Source of the DNA: Chrysoporthe austroafricana
Lineage: Eukaryota; Ascomycota; Sordariomycetes; Diaporthales; Cryphonectriaceae
Reading direction: 5' to 3'
DNA: 64,000 bases
Assembly (NCBI GenBank): GCA_001051155.2
Contig: JYIP02000012.1
Location: 186,001 to 250,000 of the forward strand
The position numbers were made by a program, and so were the translations under genes. This document shows positions 34,836-46,431 of this stretch, one piece after another (the first letter of the stretch is position 1; each line of letters begins with the position of its first letter). Under the pieces are notes generated by a model. That model ran no database searches and was not told the origin of the DNA. It saw only the letters and a program-made list of their open reading frames with translations.

Positions 34836-35689
34836 AACGAATTCTTTAAATGCAAAAGAAAGATCCTTATAGACTTAATATTATAGAAAGAAAAGCGGTT
34901 GTATATAACTTTAATATAATCGATATGGAAACTGATTATTTATTTATCTCAATTCAAAGCCTTATAATAAAAACTACTTTCGATATTATAAATACGGCAT
35001 AATATAAATTAATTTTAAGAATACTTTAGCTTAAGAAGTATAACCTTTATATCGATTGGATTACTGGCTAGATTTTATAAAAATAAGCTATATTTACTGA
35101 AAAGGTTATAATTAACGGAAAAAGGAAAGATTTAGTTATTAAGAATAGTATTAGGAATATGCGTTCAAATAAGCTTAGATATGCTTTTAAAGCAGATAAA
35201 TTTGCTAAAAAATAGAGAAAAGTTACGGATATTTCGAACTTATAAGTATAAATTGAAAACAGACGGAGAATTCAAGCGATTAGCAATTAGCAAAAGATTA
35301 ATATAGCACGGAGCGTTACGAAAAGCTGTAAATTATGGAACTATAAGGAAATTTAGCTTCTAACCCGAAAAAAATTACGAAAGAAAATTCGGGCCAAGAA
35401 ACGATAAATACTCAAGATTACTAGAGGTTAAACCCCGAAAATAGCAGCAGGAAGCAAGTAAAGCAAAATACGCTTAATAATACCTTTTATTCTTCCAAAT
35501 CTCAGAAAACGAAAAAAGACCGTTATCAGAATTCAAAAACGTACTAAAAGAATACTATAAATTCAAGAAATTATAGCAAAGGAAATTCGATACCGATTTA
35601 CTAGAATACGGCCCTTTTGATTACAAGATTCCATTAAAGGAAAGGACGAAATTAAAGAACTACCCTATTTATAAGCTTAACTAAATAAA

Positions 35690-36500
35690 GCTCGAAACTC
35701 TCAAAGAATATATTGACGAAAACTTAAAGAAAGGCTATATACGGAAATCGCAATTACTAGCAAGATATCCAATCCTATTCGTATTCAAAAAGAATAGCAA
35801 ATTACGATTTTGCGTAGATTACAAATAGCTTAACGATATTACAATTAAGAATTGCTATTCTTTACCCTTAATAAAGAAAATGCAAGATTGGCTAATCGGA
35901 GCAAACTAGTTTATTATGCTCGACTTTAAAAAAGGATATTATTATATCCGGATTAAGGAAGATAATATTTGGAAAACGGCATTTAGGACGCATTACGGAT
36001 ATTTTGAATATATAATCTTACTTTTTGGACTAACCAATGCATTCGCATCTTTCCAAGAAATAATTAATAATATTTTCTATAAATACTTAGATATTATTAT
36101 TATTATCTACTTTGACGATATCTTTATCTATTCAAAAAATTTTGAGTTTTATAAATAGCATATATAGCAAATATTGCAAATTTTGCAAGATAACAAGTTT
36201 TTGGTTAAACTAAGCAAGTATTATTTCTATTAGCAGAAAATTAATTATTTTAGCTATACGATAGAATTAAACAAAATTAGCATATAGAAAGATAAAGTTT
36301 AAGCAGTAAAAGAATGGCTTATATTAGAAAAAACTAAAGAAATTAGAGCATTCTTTAGCTATACTAACTTTTACTAATAATTCATTCAGGATTATAGCAG
36401 AATCGTACGCTCTCTTACGGATTTTACGAAAAAAGACTAAAAGTTCAAATGGATATAAGAAATACAAAAAGCATTTAACGAAATTAAAAAATAAATAATA
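35690..36500 (+). pseudogene. Reverse transcriptase of element C
   Basis: Landmarks are LDFKKGYYYIRIKEDN, WKTAFRTHYGYFEY, LLFGLTNAFASFQ and the catalytic IYFDDIFIYS (YFDD at 36108-36119). 35916-36158 is still open; stops surround it. This is a gypsy-type RT palm and fingers. It is the only RT core left in the island, because element D has lost its copy. Confidence 0.8.
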
Positions 36501-36529
36501 TTAAAACTTATACTTTGCAAAGCAAATTC

Positions 36530-37184
36530 AAATAAACTATTTGAAATCGAAACTGATATATTAGACTATGCATTAAGAAAATAGCTCGGTTAACGAAATA
36601 ATTAAAAGCATTTTAGGATTATAAGCAACTTTTCGAAAAAATTGAATAGCTTAGAATTTAATTATAGCATTCCGGATAAGGAATTAATAGCAATCGTAAA
36701 AGCTTTCGAAAAATAACAATACTATCTAATCGGAATAAAATACTAAATTATAGTGCATTCCGACTATAAAAACCTGATAATATTTATAATAACGAAAATC
36801 CTAAATAAATAATAAGTCAGATAGGCGGAATTCCTTTTATAATTCGACTTAAGGATTGTTTATTGCAAAGGATCGGAAAATAGCAAAGCAAATGCGCTTA
36901 GCAAATAATTAGACTATTAAAAAACGGAATTAATAGAACTATAAAATATCTTTCGGTTAGATAAAAATAGCAATTTTATAAATAAAGCTAGAGAATTTAA
37001 TACGATTATTAGAATTTTTAATAATAAAAAAAAACTAGAGAATATAATAACGGAAGAATAAAATAAGTATATTAGAAATATATATAATATACCCGTATAC
37101 GGTTATTAAGGAATTAGAGCTACGTACGAAAGAATTAGGAAATATTAAAACTTTCTAAGTTTCAGAAAAAGAATTGAAAATATC
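36530..37184 (+). pseudogene. RNase H and integrase zinc-finger region of element C
   Basis: RNase H-like segments (LDYALR, LNYSIPDKELLAIVKAFE-like with stops) run to about 36900. The start of the integrase region continues to 37184, where element D is inserted. Confidence 0.55.
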
Positions 37185-37627
37185 TGTTATAAGCCAATAT
37201 GCAAAACCAAAATACGGCACTTAAGCCACCCAAAACGGCCCATTCAGTGCCGGGATTTTCAGGCTTAGCTGCAAAACTTAACAAATGCTTATATAAGCAA
37301 AGGTTAGGGATAGATAAGATAAGGATTATTGGATTATTAAATAAGCCGGTAAGCCAGGCTTATTAGCTTATTTAATAAGCCGGTAATCCTATATTGAAAA
37401 GTTGGATATATAAAGACCAGATATTTACCAAATAGATAATAATAGCTTTTCAGTTATCAATCTAAATATCAATTGGACCTTATTATTAATAGCTACTTTA
37501 AGCTTATAAATATTGCAATATTAAGCGAATTATTCTAGTATCCGAAGCGATATTTAATACCGTTCTTACTAGCATAAAACCCTTTTAACTTTACAATTAT
37601 CTCAGGATTATTATAGCATTTATAATA
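37185..37627 (+). repeat. 5' LTR of element D
   Basis: Starts TGTTATAAGCC, ends TTTATAATA. U3 has GGTTAGGG near 37302 and a repeated AATAAGCCGGTAA motif. TATA: TTGGATATATAAAG. R begins about CAGTTATCAA (37451-37460). Confidence 0.9.
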
Positions 37628-37640
37628 TTTTGATAACTTT
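37628..37640 (+). promoter_or_regulatory. Self-priming primer-binding site of element D
   Basis: TTGATAACT (37630-37638), 3 nt inside the LTR, is the exact reverse complement of AGTTATCAA at the inferred start of R (37452-37460). It does not resemble a tRNA 3' end complement (no TGG). This fits priming by the folded-back mRNA 5' end, as established for Tf1. Confidence 0.6.
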
Positions 37641-38179
37641 TATTCAAGAACGGTTCAGTATATACTCCTTAAGCAATATCAGAAATACGATAGCGTCCCA
37701 GATCCTATCTTCTTCTAGCAATTAAGCCTTTTAGGAAAGAAACCCGGTTATTTTCATTAACGAATAATTCCAGGAACAAAATATAGCCCTATATTAACAG
37801 CTCGAAGAAATTAAGAACGAGATTTTCCGCTTTAATGCCCTTTAGCAGGCCAAGGCTTTCAAGCTTGATAAGCCCGGACCTTATAAAAGCATTCGTAAGG
37901 ATTTTCAGGCCTTCTTAATCCAACTTAAAGCCTATTTTAAATATTATAATACCCAATTCAGGATTACTTATAACAAGATCGATTTCGCAAGAAGCCGATT
38001 CGAAAGAATAGCATTCTAGTAATAAGAACTTACCTTTCGCAATTACTTAAATAATGATAACGCGCTCTGTTCCGAAAATACTAAACGTATCTTCTAGTAC
38101 TATTCCAATTTCGAAAAAGCCTTTATTAAGACTTTCGGAAACCCGGACGAATAACGCATTGCAATACGATAATTAGAGG

Positions 38180-38610
38180 CATTTCGGCAAATAGAATTAG
38201 CGGCAAATTATACGGCCAAATTCAGACAAATTATTGCTTATCTCGATTACGAAAACGAGCCCTTTATAAATGCTTATTATGCAAGACTTAAGGAAGAAAT
38301 TAAGGATAAGCTTTATAAAGAAAACCGACCCGAAAAACTTAGCGAGTTTATTAATAAAGCTATTCGTATCGATAATCGGCTTTACGAACGAAAATAATAA
38401 CGATAGAAGAATTATAATAATACCTTTCGGTATTAACCCAATTCTGGAAAGCGCAAGTTCCGATACGGCAACCGGAATAATACAGTTCTCTCGGGCACGA
38501 TATATGCCGGACTTATAAAACTGGACGCCCTTATGCGAGAATAGCGCAAAGGGATTATTTGTTATAATTGCAGTAAGAAAGGGCATATTATTCGCAATTG
38601 CTATTAAAAG
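38180..38610 (+). pseudogene. Gag C-terminal part and zinc knuckle of element D
   Basis: Gag stretch with RIDNRLYERK-like end, then an intact CCHC knuckle at 38560-38601 (CYNCSKKGHIIRNC). The gag reading frame around it is broken. Confidence 0.7.
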
Positions 38611-39774
38611 AAAAAAAAGCGAGAATAGAAACTAATCCCGGAAAGACAAATCAGTATCGTTTAGCAATAAGAACTTAATTAATTGAATAATAATATCCTA
38701 TTAGAATAAGCAGCGGATTCTGATTATAGTAGTATGAATTAAATAGCTTGCTATCAAAATTATTATTTATTATATCTTTTGGCAAAAGAAAGTTTAGAAT
38801 AATTCCTATATAAATTTAAAGGATAATAGCAATTCGCTATAGGAAAGAAAAGCCCTTTTTACGATACGGCTATAAATAGCAGTAATTTAGATTATTTGAG
38901 CAATCTATTAATTATTAGAGAAGAAGATTTAAAATAATTTCCTTTAAAGATATATTTCGATAAATAATAGAAGGCAATAATAAAAGAGGAATTCAGCATC
39001 CCGGATACGATAATGCCAATACTTAATATTGCAATAAGAGAAATAGCATTATTAGACCGATAGCCGGATAACCTATTAACCTTTATTTTCGAAATAGAAT
39101 TAAAGGATTAAAGCATTCTAAATATAAAATAGCTATAATAAAGGCATAACGACTGAATAACCAGATATATAAAGATCGAATACTTTATTTATAGGCTTAT
39201 ATTATAAGAACTTTTCTAAAGCATCCCGTTTAGAAGAGCAAATGCAAACCCTAAGAAGATAGAAGGATTAATTACTTATATTTTTAATATTATAAACTTG
39301 CTTAGATATATTGCGTATATTATAATTGCTAGATATATTTTAGCAAGAAAATCAAATATAATTAATTCTTAATTAGAGAATAGAACTAATTAATTTAACT
39401 TATTACGGAATCCTAAAAGAAATATAAAAAAGTCTTGCATATCGAATATAGTAATGCTTATATCGGACTATTTAATAATTATTTATAGAAATGTATTTAA
39501 GGAAGAATAATATAGGAATAATGCTATATATTAGTATATTCTATCCATATATAAGATAAAGCCAAAAAATAGCATCGATTACAAAAAGCCGAAAAGGCAA
39601 AGCAATACGCTCAAAGCCAAGCAAGAAGGTTAGCAAAGCAAGCAGCAAAATAAGTACAGAACGACTTAAAAGGAAAAGATCGCCTATAAAAGAATAGCAG
39701 CCAATCAAGACTATAAAGTCCCTATATGCCATTACAAACAATAAAGTAAAATATATTATTTTGGATGTATATAT

Positions 39775-39850
39775 TAACGGATAATATTATAGCGCATTAT
39801 TGGATAGCAGTATATAAGGAAATTTCATTTCGCTAGAAATCGTTAATAAA
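39775..39850 (+). pseudogene. Aspartic protease motif of element D
   Basis: ALLDSSI, stop, GNFISLEIVN. The DSG Gly codon has become Ser (GGC to AGC). Confidence 0.5.
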
Positions 39851-41279
39851 GAATAAATCCTCTGGATATAGAAAAGGGACCCTTATAGACTTAATACTAT
39901 AAAAAGAAAATCGGTTATATATAACTTTAGTATAATTAATATGGAAACTGATTATTTATTTATTTCGATCCAAAGCTTTATAACAAATACTACTTTCGAT
40001 ATTACAGATACGGCATAGTATAAATTGATTTTAGGAATATTCTAGCTTAAAGAGCATAACCCTTATATCGATTGGACTATTGGCCAGATTTTATAAGAAC
40101 TAGCTATATTTATTAAAAAGGTTACAATTAACGGAAAAAGGAAAATTCTAATTACTAAAGATAGCATTAGAAGCATACGCTCAAATAGGCTTAAATATAC
40201 CCTTAAAGCAGAAATACTTGCTAGATAATAAGGAAGGGTTACGGATACTTTAAACCTATAAGCATAAGTTAAAGACGGATTAAGAATTTAAGCGATTAGC
40301 GGTTAGCAAAAAACTAATCCGGTATAAAGCATTACGAAACTATATAGATTATAGAACTATAAGGAAATCCAGCTTCCAATATTATAAGCATAAGAAGATT
40401 ACAAAAAAAGATTTGGCCTTACGAATAATAAATATTCAAAGCTATTAGAAATTAGGATATATAAATAAAGAAAGGAAGCAATAGAAGAAAAATATGCTTA
40501 ACGGTATTTCTTATTCTTTCAAATTACAGAAAACGAAAAAGAATCGATATTAGAACTCAAAAACGTAAAGTATTCGACAAAATTAAAAAACGAGTAATAT
40601 CAGAACTTATATTTTGCGAAGCCAACCCGAATAAACTATTCGAAATCGAAATCGATATATCAGACTATGCATTAAGAAAATAGCTCGGTTAACGGGACGA
40701 TCAGAGATGCTTTAAGGTTATAAGCAATTTTTCGAAAAAACTAAGCGGTCCGGAACTCAATTACGGCATTCCGGATAAGGAATTAATAGCAATCATAAAA
40801 GCATTCGAAAAATAGCAGCACTATTTGATCGGAACAAAATACTAAATTATAATACATTCCGACTACAAAAATCTAATAATATTTATAATAACGAAAGTTT
40901 TGAATAAATAATAAGTTAAATAAGCGGAATTCTTTTTATAATTCGATTTAAAAATCGTTTATTGCAAAAGATCGGAAAATAGCAAAGCAAACGTATTTAG
41001 CAAGCGATCGGACTATTAAGATATAAAACTAAGAGAATTATAAAATATTTTCCGGCAAGATAAAGATAGCAATTTTGTAAATAAAGCTAGGGAATTCAAT
41101 ACGATTATTAGGATATCTAGCGATAAAAAGAAATTAGAAAATATAATAATAAAAGAATAAGACGAATATATCAAAAATATATATAATGCATTCGCATATA
41201 GCTATTAAGGAATTAGAGTTACGTATAAAAGAATCAAGAGATATTAGAACTTCTTAAGATTAAAGAAAAGGATTGAGAG

Positions 41280-41960
41280 AATTTTACGAGAATGCGATAA
41301 TTGCAAGAAAAACAAAATCGAATATTATAAACCCTATAGATTGCTCTAACTATTCCTTATTCCAAAAGCGGTTTGGCAATCTATTAGCTAAGATTTTATT
41401 ATTAAGCTATTTCTTTTACGAAAACTTTTAACTAAAATGCAATACGATAGCATTCTAATAATAGTTTGCAAACTAAGCAAGTATGCTTATTTCTTTCCGT
41501 ATAAAGAAAGCAATATAGCAGAAAACCTCGTATATATATTCTTGAGAATGGTTATAATTAATTACGGCATGCTTAAAGAAATTATTTCCGATAGAGATAA
41601 GAAATTCGTATTAAACTTTTGGATTTTACTTACGAAATTATTCGAAATATAATAAAAGATATCTATAGCATTCTACTTACAAACAAATAAATAAATAGAA
41701 TAAACGAACCAAATTGTTAAATAATACTTATAGTATTATATGAATTACGAATAGAATAATTGGATTAATTTATTATTTCTAATATAGTTCGCATATAATA
41801 GCGCAAATATAAATACGATAAAAAAATTGCTATTTTATGCATTATATAGCTATAACCCGATAGCTTATTATAACGAATTATTAAGAATAAATGCAAAAGC
41901 GGCAAAGAAACGAATTAAGAAAATCAAAAAAATATAAAAAGAATTGCAAAAAGAACTAAA
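41280..41960 (+). pseudogene. Integrase core of element D
   Basis: The first catalytic Asp lies in S-stop-DFI near 41392. An open stretch at 41437-41652 reads YDSILIIVCKLSKYAYFFPY and KEIISDRDKKF, the latter with the second Asp. It matches the rve integrase core of chromoviruses. Confidence 0.75.
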
Positions 41961-42267
41961 ATTTGTATAAGAAAGAATAACCTAATACGCTAATTCTAAG
42001 AGAATTAAAAGACTAATTTTGCAAAAAGGAAATAAAATTTATCTCGTTTGATAAAAAAAAATATATCAAAATAACCAGACCTTCTTATTTGCTAGACTAT
42101 AAGAAATTCAGATTATTTAAAGTTCTGAAAAAAATCTCGGATATTAACTTTGAACTTGCATTACTTTACGGAATGAAAATCTACTTAGTTTTTCACATTT
42201 CGTTTCTTAAACCTATATTTAAAATAGCCGAAATAAACAATATAATATAAGCAGAAAGTAACGAACC

Positions 42268-42370
42268 AGAATACGAAATGAAACGAATTCTTAAGTATCG
42301 AGAATTAATAAACTATAAGGAATACTTAATTAAATGGAAAAGCTACTATTCGAGCGAAAATAATTAGGAA
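42268..42370 (+). pseudogene. Chromodomain of element D
   Basis: YEMKRILKYRELINYKEYLIKW then KSYYSSEN matches the E-x-I-L...Y-L-V-K-W-K-G-Y...E-N-x-W-E pattern of chromodomains at the integrase C-terminus; the Trp codon reads TAG. Confidence 0.7.
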
Positions 42371-42708
42371 TTAGCCAAGAATTTGGCTAATACGAAATAA
42401 GTATTTCAGGTTTATTAGGAAAAAACAGCTATTAGGATATAAAGATCTTCTTAATAAAATAAACTAATTAATCGAATAGCTTAATCAAGAAACCCGTTAT
42501 AATATTAATATAAGCAAACTTATATTAATAAGAAAAAATCCGCAATTAGTTAAGCAAAACCGCAAATAGTAAAACGCTATTACTAATTAGCGCTCGGTAC
42601 TGGAATGAAAAACGATTAATTAGAAAGACTTATTAATTAACTAAAAAGATAGCCAATATTAGAAAGACCGGCTGCATTTTCAGACCTAATTTCTGAAATA
42701 GTAACGGA

Positions 42709-43143
42709 CTAACCAACCTCGGAACCAAATTGCTGCAAGGCGATTTCAAAATCGAAATTCTCGGGAAAGGGACTTTCAGGAACGAAAGGCTCTATAGTAC
42801 GACGCTCGGCTTTAGCCTTACGACGCTCTTCTTCGGCCTTCTCGGCTTCCAGCCTTTCTAACTCTTCTATACTATCAATCCCTTAACGAATGGCCCGTAT
42901 TATTTTTTTATATTATATACGCTTTTGGTATCGAAAACGAAAGACTTTCTTTTCCGCTATTTCCAATTTATCTTCCAGTTTTTTATAGTAATAGGCTATC
43001 TTGCGCAGCTTATCGGGAGTAACGCTCAGTATATCGTAACGAGAACGATTAAGCTATATGCATTCCAAATAACGAGAAGAATTCCGTTCGGAAACTTGAT
43101 AAACCGGAATACTGCAACCCTTACAAAATAAACAGGAAGGCAT
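42709..43143 (-). pseudogene. Antisense Cys-rich coiled-coil gene in element D
   Basis: On the strand opposite to gag-pol, a 145-codon frame starts at ATG 43143 with MPSCLFCKGC, then SSRYLECI (stop) LNRSRYDILSV, DKLRKIAYYYKKLEDKLE, and a long charged coiled coil (IEELERLEAEKAEEERR), ending near ALQQFGSEVG. Apart from two TAG codons the frame is open over its whole length, and it is less AT-rich than the flanking pol. The homologous gene sits at the same place in element C. The cysteine spacing hints at a zinc site. Function is unknown; similar Cys-rich coiled-coil proteins are common hypothetical proteins in fungi. Confidence 0.6.
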
Positions 43144-43319
43144 TTGAATGGCGTATTGAAAAATCGCCTCTAAAAGAGAATTATAACGCTAGGTCTTAAT
43201 CGAATAGTTCTTTTGCACCCTACCCGATATCTTAATCAGGAAAGTACGAGGAATAATAAAAAGGACTAAAGAAGCTTACAAAAGTTAATAAGGATATTAA
43301 CCGATAGGACGGGAGATAA

Positions 43320-43762
43320 TATTATAAGCTAATATGCAAAACCAAAATGCGGTACCCAAGCTATTCAAAACGGCCTATTTAATGCCAAGATTTTCAAGCT
43401 TAGCTATAAAACTTAACAAATGCTTATATAAGTAAAGGTTAAAGATAGATAAGATAAGGATTATTGGATTACTAAATAAGCCGGTAAGCCAGGTTTATTA
43501 GCTTATTCAATAAGCCGGTAATCTTATATTGAAGAGTTGGATATATAAAAACCAGATATTTACTAAATAAATAATAATAGCTCTTTAATTATGAATTTAA
43601 ATATCAATTGGACCCTATTATTGATAGCTACTTTAAGCTTATAAATATTGTAATACTAGGCGAATTATTCTAGTATCCGAAGCGATACTTAATACCGTTT
43701 TTGCTAGCATAAAACCCCTTTAACTCTACAATTATCTCAGGATTATTGCGGCGTTTATAATA
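43320..43762 (+). repeat. 3' LTR of element D
   Basis: 443 bp, same length as the 5' LTR, starting TATTATAAGCT and ending TTTATAATA, with TSD ATATC directly after. Differences from the 5' copy are mostly C/T and G/A, as expected for RIP after insertion. Confidence 0.9.
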
Positions 43763-43767
43763 ATATC

Positions 43768-44480
43768 TTATAAGAATGCAATAGCTATAAGAAAAATAAG
43801 ATTGAATATTATAAGCCTTATAAATTATTCTAATTATTCTCTATTCCAAAAACGGTTTGGCAATCTATTAGCTAAGATTTTATTACTAAGCTACCTTTTT
43901 TACAAGAATTTTTAATTAAAGTATAATATAATAATATCCTAGTAATAATTTGCAAATTAAACAAGTACGCTTATTTCTTCTTTTATAAGGAAAGCAGTAC
44001 GGCAAAAGATTTCGCATATATATTTTTTAGAATAATTATAGCCAATTACGGCATGCTTAAAGAAATTATTTCCAATAGAAATAAGAAGTTCGTATCAAAT
44101 TTCTGGATTTTATTTATAAAGCTATTCGGAATGCAATAAAAAATATTTATAGCATTCTACTTATAAATAAATAAATAGATAGAACGAACGAACTAGATTA
44201 TTAAATAATATTTACGATATTACGTAAATTACGAACAAAATAATTAGATTAACTTATTGCCGCTAATATAATTCGTATATAATAGCGCAAATATAAGCAT
44301 AACGAAAAAATTATTATTTTACGTATTTTATAGCTATAACCCGATAGCTTATTATAACGAATTATTAAGAATAAATGTAAAAACGGCAGAAAAACGAATT
44401 AAAAGAATTAAGAAAGTTTAAGAAAAATTCCAAAAAGAACTGAGATTTGTATAAGAAAAAATAACGAAATATATTAATTC
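43768..44480 (+). pseudogene. Integrase of element C, resumed after element D
   Basis: Continues the frame region cut at 37184: KTVWQSIS-stop-DFITKLPF carries the first catalytic Asp. The second Asp region reads SNRNKKF where D has SDRDKKF. Confidence 0.7.
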
Positions 44481-44753
44481 CAGAAAAATTAAAGAACCAA
44501 TCCTATAAGAAAAGGATAAAATCTACTTAATTCGACAAAAAAAGCATATTAGAATAATAAGACCCTTTTACTCGTTAGATTATAAGAAATTAGAATTATT
44601 CAAAATCTTAAAGAAAATCTCGAATATTAATTTCGAATTCGTATTACTTTATAAAATAAGAATCTATCCGATATTTCATATTTCATTTCTCGAACTAGTA
44701 TTCAAATCGGTTAAAACGAACGAAATAATACAAATTAACAATAATAAATTAAA

Positions 44754-44855
44754 ATACGAAATCGAACGAATCTTCCGCTATCGAAAACTAATCAAATATA
44801 AAGAATACCTAATTAAATGGAAAAGATATTATTCGAACGAAAACAGTTAAGAACT
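44754..44855 (+). pseudogene. Chromodomain of element C
   Basis: YEIERIFRYRKLIKYKEYLIKW then KRYYSNENS, stop. It is equivalent to the chromodomain of element D. Confidence 0.7.
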
Positions 44856-45008
44856 TATTAATAATCTAAATAACGCATAATAAGCACTTAAAGAATACCG
44901 GAAAAAGCAATTAACTAGCTAGCCAGAAAAATAGTTAGAAAAACTTAATACGGCTTCGTACTTTGCGGACAGGTCAATACTAGCTCAATCGATATTAGGG
45001 CCGAATTG

Positions 45009-45440
45009 CTACAGAATTATATCCAGATCGAAAGTCTTAAGGAAAAGACTTTCGGGAATTAAAGTCTCTGGAATACGATACTCAGTTTCGGCCTTGCGAT
45101 ATTCCTCTTCCGCTTCCTCGGCTTCCAATTTCTCCAATTCCTTAAGGTTGGATAAGCCGTAACGAAATGCCCTAGCCATTCGCTCTTGCCATATCCGTTT
45201 CTGTTTCCGCAGCCGCATTAATTTGTCTTCCAAATCCTCGATTTCGTCTTCCAGTTTCTAAAATTGGTTGGACGCAAATGAAAGTTCCGTAACGTTAATC
45301 GGTTCCAGGATGTCGCAGCTCGCCTGGTTATATTAAATACACTTAAGATAACGGGACGAATCCTGTTTGGATATCGCGCAAATCTCTAACCCCAAACGAT
45401 TACAGTAAGAATAGGGATATATAATAACGGCATAATGGAT
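45009..45440 (-). pseudogene. Antisense Cys-rich coiled-coil gene in element C
   Basis: Homologue of the antisense gene of element D. An open 74-codon part (45233-45009) reads MRLRKQKRIWQERMARAF then LKELEKLEAEEAEEE. Upstream, with two stop codons, come SYCNRLGLEICAISKQ, SSRYLKC, NQASCDILEPINVTELS and KLEDEIEDLEDKL. Cys positions suggest C-x2-C-x6-C after undoing Tyr codons. It lies between the chromodomain and the 3' LTR, opposite to the element's own genes. Confidence 0.6.
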
Positions 45441-45614
45441 AATCCGAAAAATTAAAGAATTATATTATTTGCATTTATCAAAATAAAGATTAATAGATTT
45501 AAGTTTTAAGATTCTATTACTTATTCTATTTAGGAAAGCATAATAAGCTATACGAACGAATTAGGATTACTTATAGGAATTGTTAAAGACAATAATCGAT
45601 TGGAAAAGGGATAA

Positions 45615-46113
45615 TATTATAACCCAATAAGAAAATAAAGCATATAAGAAAGGAATAAAGGCAAATAGATACGCTATCCGCAGCCCTATCCATAATGCCT
45701 TTCCTAAAGGATTAATAAGCTAGGGTTAAGATTAGCGGGATCTGAAAATTTGCGCTAGAGCTGCTAGATCCAGGATTTGAAGATTTGTACTAGAGCTACT
45801 AGATCCAGGATCTAAGGATCGGCATTAGAGCTGCCAGATCCAGGATTTAAGGATTTGTTACAAATCTAGCAAATCCAGCACTGAAAAGCTAGATATATAA
45901 GAATAAGATATTTACTAGATAGATTATTATAGCTTTTCAGTTATTAATTTAAGTATTAGTCGGACTTTACGATTAATAGCCATATCGGCTTATAAATATT
46001 ACGAACGTTTAATAAATTTATTTCAAGTCTTAAAGCAATACTTAATATTATTCTTACTAGCATAAACCCTTTAATTTTACAGTTATTTTAGGATTACTGT
46101 AGCATTTATAACA
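45615..46113 (+). repeat. 3' LTR of element C
   Basis: 499 bp, starting TATTATAACCC and ending TTTATAACA. It carries the same U3 36-bp tandem units (45738-45880) as the 5' LTR. Confidence 0.85.
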
Positions 46114-46431
46114 ATATGGCTATTATTAAGATATAAATAGAGTCCAAGTAATATTTAGATTTACGACTGAAAAGCTATAGTAATCTATCTTGGTAAGTAT
46201 CTTATTCTTATATATCCGGCCTTTCAGTTCTGGACCGATAGGACTGCCGTCGATATCGTCGGTCTATATAGGACCGTTGGGACCGATAGCGATTCTATCA
46301 GTCTAACCCCTAACCCTAGATTACGTAATCCTTGTAAGTGTTCCTGGGTAGGGTTGTTTCACGTTCTGTCTTGTTGGCTCCTCCCGTTTTGGTGCGTTAG
46401 CAGGCCATTTCCCTGTGGGGTTATAACATCT
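46114..46431 (-). repeat. Reversed LTR fragment next to element C
   Basis: Read in reverse it starts TGTTATAACCCC at 46431, has CTAGGGTTAGGGGTTAG (46304-46319 on +), then CCGGATATATAAG, then CTTTTCAGTCGTAAATC. These are the LTR landmarks of relics A-D in the opposite orientation. The 3' end is lost at the boundary with C. Confidence 0.65.

Larger units (their letters stand above)
37185..43762 (+). mobile_element. Ty3/gypsy chromovirus D nested in element C
   Basis: Two 443-bp LTRs (37185-37627 and 43320-43762) in the same orientation, flanked by the 5-bp target duplication ATATC (37180-37184 and 43763-43767). On each side the integrase sequence of element C continues collinearly, proving nested insertion. 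The order is the same as in C, but a deletion near 40568 removes the whole RT core. A polypurine stretch (GACGGGAGATAA) precedes the 3' LTR. RIP-type stops occur throughout. It inserted later than C. Confidence 0.9.
32111..46113 (+). mobile_element. Ty3/gypsy chromovirus C, interrupted by element D
   Basis: Two 499-bp LTRs (32111-32609 and 45615-46113) in the same orientation bound about 7.4 kb of element sequence plus the 6.6-kb insertion D. Order is gag, aspartic protease, reverse transcriptase, RNase H, integrase, chromodomain, then an antisense coiled-coil gene. Stops of TAA/TAG type crowd every frame and Cys and His codons have become TAT or TAC, as RIP (CA to TA) would produce. The flanks (AAAGG and ATATG) do not match, so the target duplication is lost or the ends recombined. 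It is inactive. Confidence 0.85.

Noticed and set aside
29604..46319. Telomere repeat arrays
   Set aside because: TTAGGG-like motifs occur singly or in pairs inside LTR U3 regions, not as tandem arrays, so no telomere or interstitial telomere tract is claimed.
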